Source: Paragonimus westermani (taxonomy: Eukaryota; Platyhelminthes; Trematoda; Plagiorchiida; Troglotrematidae). Taken from it: a stretch of 64,000 bases of DNA. This document shows positions 20,866 to 34,700 of the stretch, in pieces. The notes under the pieces are model-generated. The model had not been told where the DNA came from, made no database searches, and saw only the letters and a list, made by a program, of their open reading frames with translations. The position numbers and the translations under genes were made by a program. The stretch lies in contig QNGE01000424.1 in the NCBI GenBank assembly GCA_008508345.1, positions 120,183-184,182 of the forward strand, written 5' to 3'. How positions within the stretch are numbered: the stretch's first letter is position 1; each line of letters starts with the position of its first letter.

Positions 20866-23800
20866 CTGTGGCAATTTTTATTGAGTATTAAAGCAAGCGG
20901 CTTCTTGGGAAAGTTGTGGTCTGGCTCCATCTGCAACGCTACCATACAGGATGAACGCTTGAACACAGTTACACTAAATCAGTGTAAACTTTGATGCGTG
21001 TGCCCAAATGACTTTGGTCCATCTAACGCCACACCAAGCATAGAGCTCGAGCCAGTCCATCTTTCATTTTCCCTCACCCATCTTTATTGTTCTACAGGTT
21101 GAGCATCACTATGTTGTGTAGAACCTATGAGCGGATCCAAGATCAGTTAAAATAACGCCGGAGCGCAGATGTGCTGTGTGCTATTTGAAAATTGGTTACT
21201 TGTGTACGGCTGACTGCGAACGAATGCAGTTTGTCAATTAATGAAAATATGATCGCATGACGGTGCCAATGTGACTCAATCTTGAGGGAAGTCTAGGGAG
21301 TCCGTCACCTGTTTCTTACTTTGTGTCCTAATGTGAGTATAATTTTCGCACTGCATACACAGACTAGTGGAAACTGATGTCAATGGGTTTGTTTTAAAGT
21401 CAGCTATAAATTCAACCATGAGCAGCCCTATCCAAAGCCGAAATGGTTATCCACAATCTAGGCAGTTTTCGATGTTGGAGGTAATCCCACACAGGTTTGG
21501 GTGAGTTATACATAAGGAAATCTTTTGATGAATACCACTGAGGATAAACGAGATAAAAGTGGATTTGTCTGCTAAATCGGGTGTATTCGGTGAAACCAAT
21601 CGATAAACACGTGACACGATTGGAAATGACAATTCTTGGACTTAGTTGAAATAAAACTGAACAATTCGCTAAAATTTGCAACTAACCCCTTCTGCGGTGG
21701 CATCCAATTGCTTCCACCCTTTCACGCATGCCATCGTCCGTATTTGTGTGACGCTTGCTCATTTAATTGAGGCAGTCCCGATTCTTGGTTTGCTGTTACA
21801 TTTATCTAGACCACTTGAAATATATTGGCTTTCATCCTCTGGTTCGTTTGTGTTTAAATGACTGAACGAGAATTCGTTGATAATTGGCCTTCCTTGTTCT
21901 TAAGGTGAAATAGCTCAATGGTCTTGTGAGGCGAAATATCGTCTACATTGTCCCGGAACAAATGATTTAGCGTCCTGTTTTCACGAACGTCAACTTTTCA
22001 TCTGCCTGATTTGTTTGTGGTAAACAGAACATCATGTTTGTTCTTTAGCTGAATTGAGTCTCTTTCAACGTGTTTTTGTGCTACGTTTAACAAAACAGGC
22101 CACTTTATAATTATTTCTACCGTCTCTCTATGCAAACTTGTTTATCTTGCATGCTAAACCAATCATATATATATCATATATGCGGCAATCTGCTTGCTAC
22201 TCATAAACGGGTGCATGCAGTTACAAGGAAATCAACTCAAAAGCGTGATGCTTCTAATGACAACTCATTGGAAAATAGAATTACACTGTGTTTTTAATAC
22301 ACTAATTGTACCAGACAAACATTGCCAAATCCACTTGAACATTTTTTGTTAAATCATAAGCTACAATTTATAGTTGCTATGGGAACAATGAACAATTTAG
22401 AAATATGCATCTAAAAATGGAACAGAGCACAGACGCATACTAACAGTACACATCACACGGTCACACCTATGTGAGTTTTATTGTTTCCGTGGAAATTGCA
22501 GACTACTAAAATAATATTTGCGGTCTACACAAAACAGTGCAGAAACATGCCGTAAGCAGAGCCTCATCAAAAATGGGAAATAAATCGCTTCATGTCACAA
22601 AAAATAAAGCAGTACCACCAAGAATCGGCTAAAACCAATACGAATAAGGCAATATTCAATCAGTTGGCTATTCAGACAGTTTGTGAGGGAACACGTGGAA
22701 CGCACATGGACGGACAGTAAACTCGTTTGTGCCTCCATTGTAAATGCCGAGTTCGTTTAACTGTCCTGTATATTCTGCGACACAGTGTACATCTGTGCAT
22801 GACTGAACTGTCGACTCTTTTTGGCTGTCGGATAACTGCACTGACTGACGCTGTGAGTCATCATGACTCACTGCGAATGGTGTAGCGCAGTCGAATTACC
22901 CTATTGCCGTCTCATGTTGTCGTTGTCCATTTTGTGTTCATTTTCTCTGTTATACAGTAATGACAGTGTACGACGTCTTGCTTGTTGAATCAGTCAGCCA
23001 TCTGGGAATATGTCCATTGATGCACGTTTGCAGTTGCTTGCATCACCGCCAGCATTGATGTTTCCGTAAGTAAAAGTGCAAACGATAAGTTACTTTCAAA
23101 CTTGGAACCAAAGTGGATGATGACTTTTATATCGGCCTCTTCTCCACAATAAGCACGAAGTTTGCGGCCTTCTACATACGTTTAACAGCTGACATGAGTC
23201 TACATCTAATGAAGGCTAACTTATTAGTCACCGGGAAGGGTACGAAAAGATGAACACGTTCACTGAGTGCACTTGTGATAAAAAGGTCACGGATGATCTA
23301 GCTTAGCTCATTTATTAATAAACTATGAAGGGTACAGAATTGTATATAATAGCTGATTGTACTGTTTTAAGTTACCGAGTGTAACAGATGGACGTATGCT
23401 ACGAAGTAGACTGCGCACAATTCTGCGGACATGAAAGCAAAATCCCTAATATAGCAATACTGACCAAAACCAACTGCTTTTGTGGTGTTTGTTCCTTTCT
23501 ACCAAGCCACCTGTTTTCTAGTAAGCAGGACATCAGGAAAGGCAAACCGTTTGCTGCCCTCAGATTCAAAGATGAGTCTAATATTTCTGTACAAAGAATT
23601 TAGCTGAGCGCTTGGCTGAAATACCACGTCTTTTGAGGACGCAATAAAATTGTATTGTCTGTATGTCTTCTATAAATCGGAACCTGTTACACTTCGTGTA
23701 GTTCATCCTTGCACAACAGAACTGACATTCTATTACTGGTTTTCTTTCTGAATCGTTTGTGAGAATTATCATTTCACGAGCTGAATTGGTTTGATTGATT

Positions 23801-24318
23801 ACTAATAATCAGATCGCACAACTGTTAGAACCAGAACACAAAAGTTCGCTATGAAACTCCACCAGTGCCATCATCATTATCATGTCCCTTACCACTCTCA
23901 AAAAGTTCTGTTGCCACTGAAGCTGAAAGTTAGAAACTACTTTCAAAAGAACGTCGAACAAATTTTTTAACGGTTTGCAAGCTGAAAACTGAACAGTGCT
24001 CAAAGCGAAACAGTTGGCGCTTCCCTTCTATTAGGTTAGCAAATGCAATTACACTGAAAGGCCCGTAGGGACATTAAACAGTTCTATGAAAAATAGGCAA
24101 ATAAGCAGTTTGAACCGCTGACAGCTTTCCAGAATGGATGCACAAAATTATCCACACTAGTATCATCAGAACGTTAATGAAATTTGCAACAAATTTGCTT
24201 GAAACAATTGTTGAAACATTTTATATGAAGCAGGCAAGTTATTGGTAGTGCTAGGAATGGGATCTCAAGTAAACATCCAGTGGCTGTCTTGGTTATATTG
24301 GTCTTTGGCGGAAAAAAA

Positions 24319-24336
24319 TATATATATATATATATA
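24319..24336. repeat. (AT)9 microsatellite
   Basis: Simple AT dinucleotide run preceded by seven A residues. Confidence 0.9.
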
Positions 24337-26062
24337 GAAAATAAGAGCATATGTTGCAGTCAATAGAACGATTGGGTTGGCGTTAACGGAAATACAGTCA
24401 TTTGATAGCTTTGTAGTCGGGTCATCAATTAGTGATGTTTCCGAGCATAACAAACGAGCACTTACTTGTAAGTTTTGCAATGGATTAAGCTCAAGCCCCA
24501 TATAATACTGTAATAATTAATGCATGAATTATGACAAAGCAACTGATTATAGATATGTGATAGGATGACTGCTGTAGGTGAACTAATGAAATGCTGATCG
24601 CCAGTGAACAAGGTTCGTAACAGTCCAGGTATGGAGGCATAATTGAATGTCACACAATGAGACTGAAGAATCAGGAGTTACGGCCGAATGAACAGATATG
24701 TTGATTTTCAAGTTGGTGCGTTACAACATGAACATGTAAACTGAAACACGCGCGCTTACAGCAGAACTGAAGACAACTGGAGGTGGTATACTAACCAAGA
24801 GTCCCTTTGATCACATGCGGATGAAGCCCACTGTCTGTGCGCAATCTGTGATGGTTGTCGAATTGCTAGTCTTCAGTTGCATCAGCCACAAATCCTTTGC
24901 TAAAGTGTGGTTTGAGATTATGTAAAACAGATTAGTGTGGTACGCATGCTTAGCTTTAAGGCAGATTAAAATACCAGTTAGCATCGTAAAGACTGATCAA
25001 GCCATCTTTTGGTAGAGAGACAATTCCATTGCATTCAACCAGTTCACTTGCCACACAAGCAAACAGAGGGCAAACTCTTCCCAACTAATAGATCAAAGAT
25101 TCAAAATATACAATCGCGCGTAAAACATTATGCATAACGTCTGTTAAACTTCGCTTTTCACAAAGTTGATCGCTTTTTGGTTGGTTTGTTTTCACTGAAA
25201 ACTCCATCTTGTTTTTACTTTGAAATACTCAATCGTTCTATTTTGTCTCATTGCTTTCTTTCAACAATTGAACATGTAGCCTAAACTTCCAGCTAGTTGG
25301 GCGAAAATGCAAATTGTTAACTTGGTTACATGAGTCTATTCTCCTTTGAATAATCGCTTTTTGTTAGACTGAGAAAGAACGGATACTTGTGAGCACAGTG
25401 TGAATGTGCATACTACGTAGGATTTATATGTTATGGTCACTTCATCTGTATGGCCCTGTTTTGATGATTTGGAGAACTGTGTGTACGCTATTTTATCAGA
25501 TCGTATTAACAGGTTATACTGAGTTCAAGTAGGTACAATGGTGAATCTAAACCTGCTTTCAAAGATGTAGCGATATACCTAGGGAACCGATAGTGTTAAG
25601 CTTGTAACTGGATTAGATTTTTGTGTAAATGCAGTATGTGCTAAAGACATTACTGTCCATTCATTTCTCCAGGCGTGTTCCAAAACTTTCGATCAAATCA
25701 ATAACTACTGCATTTTGATTGTGCAGTTAAACCAAGCGGGAGACCTATTCACTTGTTGAAAAAAAGTCAACTTGGTCGGAAAATGGCCGCTCATCTAAGC
25801 TAAGTAAAATCTACTCTGAGTAGTTAATGGGTATGACAGTCAAGTCTCCCAGACGGTTCAATTCAAGTTGAAGATGGTAGATAGAATTGTATTCACGTAA
25901 TTAAACTATGTGAAAGACACAGGGGTTACACAATTACTGTGGGAAGTGAGCGTAGAATAATGCAACTAGTAGACACCGACAACTCGGTGGGAATTCGACA
26001 GCCAATTCACCCACTCTCAGACGCACGATGAGAAACCGGTAATAGATTTCACAAGTTAACTT

Positions 26063-26087
26063 AAGTGACTTAAAATTTAAGTCACTT
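26063..26087. repeat. perfect 12-base palindrome
   Basis: AAGTGACTTAAA and TTTAAGTCACTT are exact reverse complements separated by a single A. The 25-base site could form a hairpin or cruciform or bind a dimeric protein. No neighbouring gene start gives it a role. Confidence 0.85.
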
Positions 26088-27342
26088 GACACCCTGTCTA
26101 ACACAGTCGCAAGTGGAGACGGGTATTTTGAGTCAGAAAAGGCCCACTTAGTTTTCGGAGTACTAATCATGCGATATGTCGGTGAGTAACATGTCATCCT
26201 TAGTTCATTTTACCTAGGAAGGCAAGTGATTAGTATAAGCTTTGTTGACAAAATTAAATAAGACTTGTTTTAGAGAGGATGGACTGTAATAAGTTGAGAA
26301 TCTGTTCATTGTTTTGATCCAGTAAGACACTTTTTATCGAATGCACATCCCTTTGGCGCGTGTAGTTGGTTGTACAGTTCGAAATAAAACAGGGAACTTA
26401 CGATTACTCCCGGCCAGCTTGTTCACCAAATATGAACAGCTCTGGGAATATTCAGGACCATCTGGCTATAATTTGAGCTAATGAAAGTTGTCATTTGATC
26501 CCAGCGGACTCAAGAAAGCCATTATTACGGTGCATGCTGCAATAAGTTAGTGAACCCATCAACAACCAGCATTGTAACATATGTTTTAGTGACCAGGACC
26601 GATTTTTGAGATGTCGAAACATTTTAGACTCATAAACGATCGAATTATTTTGATTCATTGTATAAACTTTATTGCTGTTTTGCAGTTATGACGTATAACT
26701 TACAGGAATGACTGCATTGGGTTACTAAATTGTTAGATAGTTTGAGGACAAACAATTGCTGTAAGAAAAGCCTGATAAAAATCTTACGTGGGCTGCCTGC
26801 CGGCAGTTCAACATCACAGCACGTGTGTTTGTACGGCATATCACTGGTTTTATGTACAAAATGAAAACATCTGCTTCGAGCGTTTCACATTGTGTGCAGC
26901 TGTTAACACAAATTATAGTTGGTCGTTAGATTCTTGTAGACAGATACTGAAAATTGATCCGTATTTCACAATAGTTGCATGCTAACCCGCACTTGCTTTT
27001 AATGACCACAGTAAGGGCAAAAATGATAAGATGTCAATCTAAATCCGGTGACTTTCCAAAATGGTGGAACGCAGATGTATCTATTGCCCATTTGAAGCTC
27101 GACTGTAATAGCTTAAGCTGAACTCTTGTGTAATTCATAGGAGTGCTACCTGTTGGAATAAACGCTGAGAGGTCGAGGTACATTGATGAGCGACATATGA
27201 TAATAGCTACTGTCCTGACGAAATCACTTATGAAAGCCACTCATTAGAAGACTGCGAGGAAAGAACGGATTAAGTGGCCATACCAATTTTAAGCTTGACA
27301 GACATGCTTCAAGCGTACTCCAGTACGCAGAACTAATCATCA

Positions 27343-27390
27343 GACTGGTAGAACTTGTGGTTCATCAAGCTTAGCTTCGTTCTACCAGTC
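27343..27390. repeat. inverted repeat, 12-base perfect arms
   Basis: GACTGGTAGAAC (27343-27354) and GTTCTACCAGTC (27379-27390) are exact reverse complements around a 24-base loop. Immediately to the right, GATTCGAACTACC is close to a minus-strand B box (GGTAGTTCGAATC). A tRNA-like remnant in minus orientation is therefore possible. Confidence 0.75.
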
Positions 27391-28231
27391 CGATTCGAAC
27401 TACCGGGTCTTTGGTATATTTCATCAATGTGTGCTTTATGTCTGAGCTTGAACTGAAGAACGGACAGTAGTGTCACTACATCCATCATATAGAATACGTG
27501 AATCGGCACTGCACAACGTTGAAAGAGTGATGCCCGCAAGTCAGTTGACGCAACTGTTTTTCCAGCGTAGGGTTTTTAAGTTCGGCGTGATTTTTGTCAT
27601 GTTAGTATAGTGACTTATTCTATGTATAATGCTGGTTCTACTACCGTTTTTTTCCCTCAGCCTAAGATATATTCATGCTGCATATCAAGCACCTCTGTGC
27701 CTGAATTGAGCATACAAGCGGTTAGTAATGCGTACAGCATAACAACACACCTCGTGTCACAGACAAGTGAAGGTTTGTGTGCGCTATGGAATGAGAATTT
27801 TTCCTCAGTCTCCGTGGATATAGATAATCCATTGGAATGGCGCCGAAGGCGGTGATTTATCCCATAAATATGGAAGGAGGGAGGATATTCGCACAGTGTC
27901 TCATAGTTATTAGTAGAGACACGTGCCTTTGTCTTGGTTTTGCTTTTTCCCGAATCTTTTATCCAGCTCTTGTTTACTCATTTGAAGCTGTCACTCTTCA
28001 AGCATGACTGACCAGTCAACATAGAGGGCTTCAAATTGTTTGGTCCAATTAATGCAGTAAATCAAGTTGCATCTGATGCACGTTTCAAGTTCAAACTTCA
28101 CCCATGAGATGTAATTTCCATGATCACCTGCAAAGTCATCTACGAGAGTGAGTGGATGATAACAAAAGTCTACACGCTGTTCACCCATATAGCTGTTACT
28201 GATTGATTTATGTTCGTTTCGTTAGCTGCAG

Positions 28232-28344
28232 TCTCGTGGGAACGATTTCGGCGTGTCAACGATGTGATGACAGATGGAACAATGGTACGGCGTACTATCA
28301 ACATATTTTGTGACCCAGATTATCTACAACACAGAAAAACTGAG
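28232..28344 (+). CDS. candidate internal exon, unknown gene
   Basis: TTCGTTAGCTGCAG gives a 3' splice site and GAG followed by GTAACA a 5' splice site. After two bases of a split codon the 113-base segment is open throughout. It reads SWERFRRVNDVMTDGTMVRR, then TINIFCDPDYLQHRKTE, ending in phase 0. The mix of charged and aromatic residues looks protein-like, but I do not recognise the family. Another T-rich 3' splice site lies upstream at 27660 with an open tail to 27855, also unassigned. Confidence 0.33.
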
Positions 28345-30249
28345 GTAACAGTTTGCAAAGGAATGTCTAACATTCTGATTACCTTGATTAGCACTGCTCG
28401 AGATTAGAATGATTGTAAGCAACCTCGTCAAAAATTCAGTTGAACTGTGCTCAGTTCACATGTTCACGTATCATCAGTGTTGTAGGGTACGTCACATTCT
28501 GACCATCAGCCGTAGCACCAGGATTTGTTTAACTGATTTCATTCTAGAACAGTAGCCTCCTATCTAACTTTAGTTTACGCTACTGGTTCTTCGGACTAGA
28601 GGCCTGATAAATCGCTGTCTGACGTTATTAATGTTGATATTAATGCCAGTTTTGTTTTTGTTTTATTGTGCTGAATAATGTTTTGTAACTGATGTGTTCA
28701 TAAAGTGGAAAATTTCCGACGTATATGTACTGAAACGCTTACTTGGCACGTTTCATTCACAGTTGAAGATGTGAAAATTTTACTCACAAACTCACAGCCC
28801 ATTTGGAAACACAGTTGCTTCGTTCTTGTGTCCATCCCATCTAGCATTGACCTTGGGTAAGTTGTAGGCTGAATCATCTGAGACTGGAAATCGCGAGCTG
28901 ACTGTGCACAGGGGCACAGTCCGACTCAGTGACTGTTGATGTACGCACCACAGCCACTTTTATGAGTAAACACAATTTCCCTTGATGTTCGTGAGCGCAT
29001 CTGTATTGCATTGACTGACCGAACTATGGTAGAGGTGCTATCTTCTACGGAATGTTCCAGAGCACCCGGTCTGATTGCAAATTCACCAGGATATTGTGAT
29101 CGAACATGGAGGGGTTTCGGCAATTAGTCCTCTTTTCCGAACAAGTGCACGTTGCCAGGTTGTTACATGACAGAACAACCAAAAGGCGTCCTTCCCTTGT
29201 CATTACTCTTTTGAGCCGAATAACTGGCAACCACGGCGACAAGTTCATCCTGATATGATGTCACGTTACTTTTTTGCATAGATGCTTTCCAACAAATAAC
29301 TCAAGTTGATAAAAGTTCAATTATCACTAAGAGTGGAATTGTTGTGGTTTATCGGATTGGTACCGCTGTATATGGATTGAATGAATATACACAACAAGTA
29401 GGACTGCTTGTTTCCGTTGAAGGGCTTCTTATCTATAACCACGTCATTAATCTTGATAAGCGTCATTTTCTGGACTGCGCTGGTTTGAATGACGACAACA
29501 GATTTTCTCTTAATCATGTAAGATTTATGTTTTTGCTAAATGCCCACCCGTCAGATTAGTATTGGAATCGTGTTCTGTGCAGTTCACAAAATAATTTCTT
29601 TGCTAAAAGCTGCTGTGAAAGCACAGCACAATTTCCATGTCATTCTCTCATGCTAAGATTTTGCGAACTGGTGATTGTGAGCATAAATTACATATTCTGC
29701 CGAGATTTATTGCCAGGTGTCTTGTAACACGGCAACTTTCCCCTGGGTGCCCATCTACGGCTATTGTGGTTCTCATTGCCACAGACACTTACCTCGTATT
29801 ACAGCAAAATAAACTATCATGTTAAGTGGCTGAGAAGTTCTTAGATCTGAACAAAAAGTTCTTGCTGATACTGAATCATAAGCGTTTGCTATAAACTGGA
29901 CAGTGTATGAGCTCTATAAATACTTACGTCTCACGTTTCTAAAGCTTACTTTGCACAGTCTTAAAAAAGCCATTTATTGATCCAACAATGTACCCTACAA
30001 GCCCGCAGCAGATTATTGATCTCGGAACCTAAGTAACATTGTGATTTCCGATAGTCATTTCTTGTGGATGCAAAACGCTAAAAGTAAACACAAAACGTAA
30101 GATTGAGGAAATTGCACTCTTCACACAACTTTTAGTTACTCTGGTGACTTGTTATAATGACGAACGTATTGTGTGAAATACACCACTAAAGTGTGGTGAT
30201 TATTGACATGATTATTTCTGTGTAGGAAAAACTGTACCTGGAGGAGTCA
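28345..30249. other. unassigned DNA
   Basis: No gene or repeat was recognised. Several frames of 60-71 codons on both strands are of chance length. Confidence 0.5.
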
Positions 30250-31330
30250 AACTGCCGCTGGTCCATTAATGACTTTGGCTTTCCTCAAACGTTGCGAGGT
30301 TTTGTTATTTGTTGGTAGATGACATTTTAAACCTTTCAAGTAGGTTCCTTGACGAACATTTGGCGAGATCGGATGTGTTCTACGTATTCGGTGATACGTT
30401 CTAAGAGAGTGACATATTCAATAAACAGAATTATCAAAATTACTGCCAGTTCAACACCACTGAAAAAATAAGCTGGTTACTAAGCTCTTAACCAAAAAAA
30501 GATACCGGTTTTGTGTGGTACAATATCCCAAGATACTCGGACAGACATGGTTGGTTTTTGTCAGCCACACAGATTGTTCCGCACCTTGTGACACAACATA
30601 ATTCCGGCACTGTAGCGTGGGATAAAGTATTCCCGGTTGGGCACATCAAAGTACTTTTAAATCACGAGTTGGAATGACTGATATAATCACTGCAATGTTT
30701 CAAATGAAAACAAACATATGGACCAACTATTCAGTCTCCACAGCAACCAACCAAAACGCTACGAGAAGGGCAGAAACATGTTGCAGTATCACGGGACTCA
30801 AAAGCAGGAATGAACTGTCACAACTGCGTATTTCTTCGTAACGCATATGCGTGAAGTTTCATCAGAGGTAGTCTGCTGCCGAGAAAAATAAACCTCTACT
30901 CCATGGATTAATCAACATAATGGATCACCCCATCATACATCAAAAACCGAAATGACTGCATGGTTCTTGCAACAAGGAGACATAATGCTACTATGTAAAC
31001 CAACAGCAACCAGACGCAAAAGGCCATCAAAAACCGAAACGACAATTCAGCTCAGCCAACAATGTTGGTAGAACCAGACGAAAGCTAACTACGAGACATA
31101 GTAAACACGAATTGGCCGTCAAGAGATATGACCAGTCCCCACTGATTTCTGTTCAAGAGAACCGAACGTCATTGTTCAAGAAATCACCGAACACGCAGCA
31201 GATATTCTGGAAACATCGTATTCGCCAATGATTCTGCGGACGAAAGCATTGAGTTAGAAAAGCCTTCTAGCCGGCGCGAGAAAAAGATTTGATGTGTCAA
31301 CGCAGCCAAGATACAATATTAATCGTATAT
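30250..31330 (+). mobile_element. possible LTR-retrotransposon pol relic
   Basis: At about 30312-30414 one frame reads FCYLLVDDILNLSSRFLDEH and continues for about 14 codons. It resembles the YxDDIL catalytic motif and following residues of Ty3/Gypsy-type reverse transcriptases (YLDDILVFS--EEHL). Just upstream, in another frame, is DFGFPQTLRGF, loosely like PFGL-NAP-TFQR. From about 30700 to 31300 the plus strand becomes A- and C-rich. It contains eroded frames such as NAYA-SFIRGSLLPRKINL, vaguely like the Arg-rich RNRRFLRP end of some Gypsy pol proteins. The distance between the two parts is too short for a complete element, so an internal deletion would be needed. No LTRs were found. Confidence 0.28.
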
Positions 31331-31474
31331 TAGTTCGCTTTCAAAGATTGAACTTCTGTTATTTTTTCGCATTGTTTCACGATTTTTTGTCAACAAAGTG
31401 TCCATCAGCACCTTGAGCACTCTCCAGTATCTAACCTTTCGGATGTTCCAGTGTAACTTTTTGTATGTGTACAG

Positions 31475-31735
31475 TTGACTTCTGGTCGGATTGTCTCAAA
31501 AGTGCTCGGTCCTGTTCACCTTTATGGTGTCACCTCTCCACAAAGTTTCCAAAGTTTGTCGCTAAGAACAGCAAAACCGGCTATCATTTTCTCTACCCCT
31601 GTAGTCGGAGAGACTCTGGACTCTCAGCGGATATCCCGATCTGAGGTGCCTAATTGTGATGCGTTCGCAACTCTGATGCTCAGAAATCTACACCCGTTGA
31701 GATCAAAACGATCTGAGAAATTTCTTAATTTTTAA
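31475..31735 (+). CDS. candidate terminal exon, unknown gene
   Basis: A T-rich tract ending TGTGTACAG at 31474 precedes 86 codons to TAA. The start in phase 0 is LTSGRIVSKVLGPVHLYG and the end is RSKRSEKFLNF. No membrane segment, signal or domain is recognised and no AATAAA follows within 150 bases. The frame length alone could be chance; the adjacent splice site raises it slightly. Confidence 0.25.
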   Translation: MTSGRIVSKVLGPVHLYGVTSPQSFQSLSLRTAKPAIIFSTPVVGETLDSQRISRSEVPNCDAFATLMLRNLHPLRSKRSEKFLNF

Positions 31736-34700
31736 CATCAATGTATCCTTCGCTTTTTTCTCAACATGTAAAAAATCAGTTTTGGTGAGAGGATCTTAGT
31801 TGAATGATAATTGAGAAGATGGCGATATATGGCGAACTAATCAGCACAATTCAAATTACAAATCTATTCAATACGTAAACCTAACATTGTTTCATTATCA
31901 GGAAAAACACAACAGTCTCAGGTTTAGAGTTCCTTCTTTTACACGAAGCACCCTCATTTTTGCTTTTATAAACAGTCAAAATATAGCACACATCTCTCAG
32001 TACACCGAACCAATCCAAGGTTACATTTGTAGCTGGAAATTTCGGTGGTAATTCGTTGAAATTCCGTGCAACAAAAGCTGCTGTGGAATTTTTAGAGAAC
32101 TTGTAAGACCCACCGGTGTTGAGTTCTTGATTTTGCGTTAAAGTCTGATCCACACACAGATTCAACTTTGTCATAAATTGGTCACTGTGACATAGGCAAA
32201 TTCTGGAAAAAGTTTGAACTGTATATTTGTCTTGCAAACCTAATCAAGGCTGTGCTCGGGCTCCGTCTTCAATTTTGACTGCTGAACACCATTATAAAAA
32301 TTTACATGCGACTCATGTGCGACAAATCTAAACCTTAGCCATATATGTACTATTGTCAAAAACAGCATACCGAGATGTGTGACTTCGTATCTGTAAACGG
32401 GAAAATATGAAATTAAGGATAAAAGGATCAGTACTGCATATAAACGTTACATCGTGGTTTGCCTTGTCGAGCAGTTTCCGCTCAGAAACAAACGCGAATT
32501 CACTACACCTAAAAGCTATGATGTAATATATATATATGATATATATATGACATAATATGAATATTTTGAAGGTAATAGGAGATAACTAAAGCCGTAAGTT
32601 GATGCTGTGTATAACGAATCGAAAAGTAATTGTTCAAGCCATCCCGAAGATGTGCATTTGGGAGACCCATCTGAACTATGCAGTGATAATCTTAAATTAG
32701 CAAATATTTTTAACCACAACCGAAGTTTGAGTATCTTATGCGTTTTTTTATCTCAATGCGAGAAGCTAAGTTCGGACTTAAAACCATCAAAAAATTCAAC
32801 TGTGAACCTTCTTACTAGATGACATACTGCTACATTATTTTTGATGGGCAATCAACCGGAAGAAACAGTGCAATCAGTTAAGGACGTCAAAAATAAACTG
32901 ATCGTATAACATTTATTCAAAAGTTCGACACTGTTCATCATAGTAGTCAGATTGTGGATCATACTGAAACAAAACTTTAGTTACTCCTCGGAACTCTGAA
33001 TGTGTTGCCATAACAACGAAGTAACTCTGAGTGCTGCCAGTAAGTTTTGGTAGTAGAAGTGATATGCATGAGAAGTTGTAGACATTTTGTTGTCCCGTTT
33101 GCTTTGCACCCTCCTAGCACCAAATTACGTGCTACTGAGATTGAGCATATTTACAAATGCAATAATTCCAAAGCGTATCGATGGGCCGTTAACCCTCCTG
33201 TTAATTCCAGATCTCTCTTATATGGATTAACCCTTGCCAACTGACTTTCTGGTAGCCAGCTGGTGAGGATGGTAGTAGAATAACTCAGTTTTGCTTGTGT
33301 GCGTATATTCCGTGGCTACAATATACTACGTCATAATTCTTACTCACAATTAAAACCTTCAGGATGCGCGTCATCTTTGGATGGATTTGTCAGATAAAAA
33401 GCGTTCGAAAGAGGCTTACATCTGTAACCCATCAGTTCATTAGCTATAGGCCTCATCTACCGGAGTACAAGTGTAATAGTGACATATAGTGCAGCATTTA
33501 TAAAACTTATTCAGTACGTGAATATTTCGACATTAGGGGCAGACATATTGCAAACTAGACTGCCGGCAGTTCAACGGTTCTATCAACACAGAAGTAACAC
33601 GTTGATTCTACGGTAAATCCCGAAACCCACGGTGGGAATAACACTCCGAGAAGGGCGTAGTCCTTTCCCAGCCCCAAATGGCCACTTCATATTAGTTGTT
33701 AAGATGTCAAAGATGTATCACCTTCACAAGCTAATATCCTTTATCAAAATGCTACCTGTAGATCCGGCTTCTGTTTGATCAAATCCAGCTGTTCAGCATC
33801 AAACCGTTGAAAATGTTTGCAATGATTTGAACCAAACATTAACAGCGGTAAATTTGCTCAGGTAAAGTCCAGCGTCGTTCCTTATGTAATATCATTAACT
33901 CAGTGATGTTACTAATGAAAACATGGTGTAATCTGAACCATATGCATATACTTAACTGAGCATCAAAACGACATCAAAATGAATACCCACTATAGACTAT
34001 AGCCTGCCGCATCTCAAACAAAAATTCGCCTCTTCATACTTGTCTAATCAATTCTTCTTCGATCAATCTGGTATGAACTGTGAACCGAAGCTTCAAGCAT
34101 CATACTATTGCGAATTTATTTATTTGTAGAATGTGATGTGCAGAATCACAAACTAAACGGAGTGTTCGCCACATATGTACACAGGGATTATGTGGTCTTT
34201 CTCCTGCGAATGATCGAAGTTCAGATTCAAAGGACTCGTGTACTGTGATGAAAAATGTTGGTAATCTGGCTGAATCCGATACAGAAAAAATGCATAATGT
34301 TTACAACACTTGCCAGAGCATAAACGAACGTACAAGTATAACTCCATTTGATTCAAGGCTGTTGAGTGTACTCAACAGATGAAAACAAACCAGTGTGCCA
34401 TGAAATTATCTTGGTGATTTTTGGAAGTCTGACTATTTTGGTCGGTTTTAGTGTGAAAAATCATTTCGTGCTGATGATGTTCCGAGAATCCCTACCGGTG
34501 AACTAACCATAGATTGAATTAACGGAAGTGACCTGTGATCAGTGCACATATATATATTATGCTTCAAGGGTAGTATTAATGAAACGATTCACCAAACAAG
34601 TCCACGTGTACGTCCATCACACAGTTAGATGATTCATTTCGTCGTTTTTATTGGTGACCTTACAATCTTGAGTTATTGAGTTACAGCTTTTATCTAAATG

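Larger units (their letters stand above)
20866..27342. other. unassigned DNA
   Basis: No gene was recognised over about 6.5 kb. Seen are AT-rich simple sequence at 22163-22181 and 24319-24336 and a palindrome at 26063-26087. A donor-like GTAAGT at 23066 follows a short open stretch containing MSIDARLQLLASPPALMF. All are too weak for a gene call. Confidence 0.5.

Noticed and set aside
25673..25759. Acceptor-led 28-codon frame after TCATTTCTCCAG
   Set aside because: The splice site is good, but the frame is of chance length and there is no donor or poly(A) signal nearby.
31881..32237. 118-codon minus frame
   Set aside because: No ATG-led start with context, no good splice sites and no recognised domain; chance length.
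33363..33443. Acceptor-led 26-codon frame (DARHLWMDLSDKKRSKEAY)
   Set aside because: Attractive peptide, but an open tail of this length after an AG is expected by chance, and the pyrimidine tract is weak.
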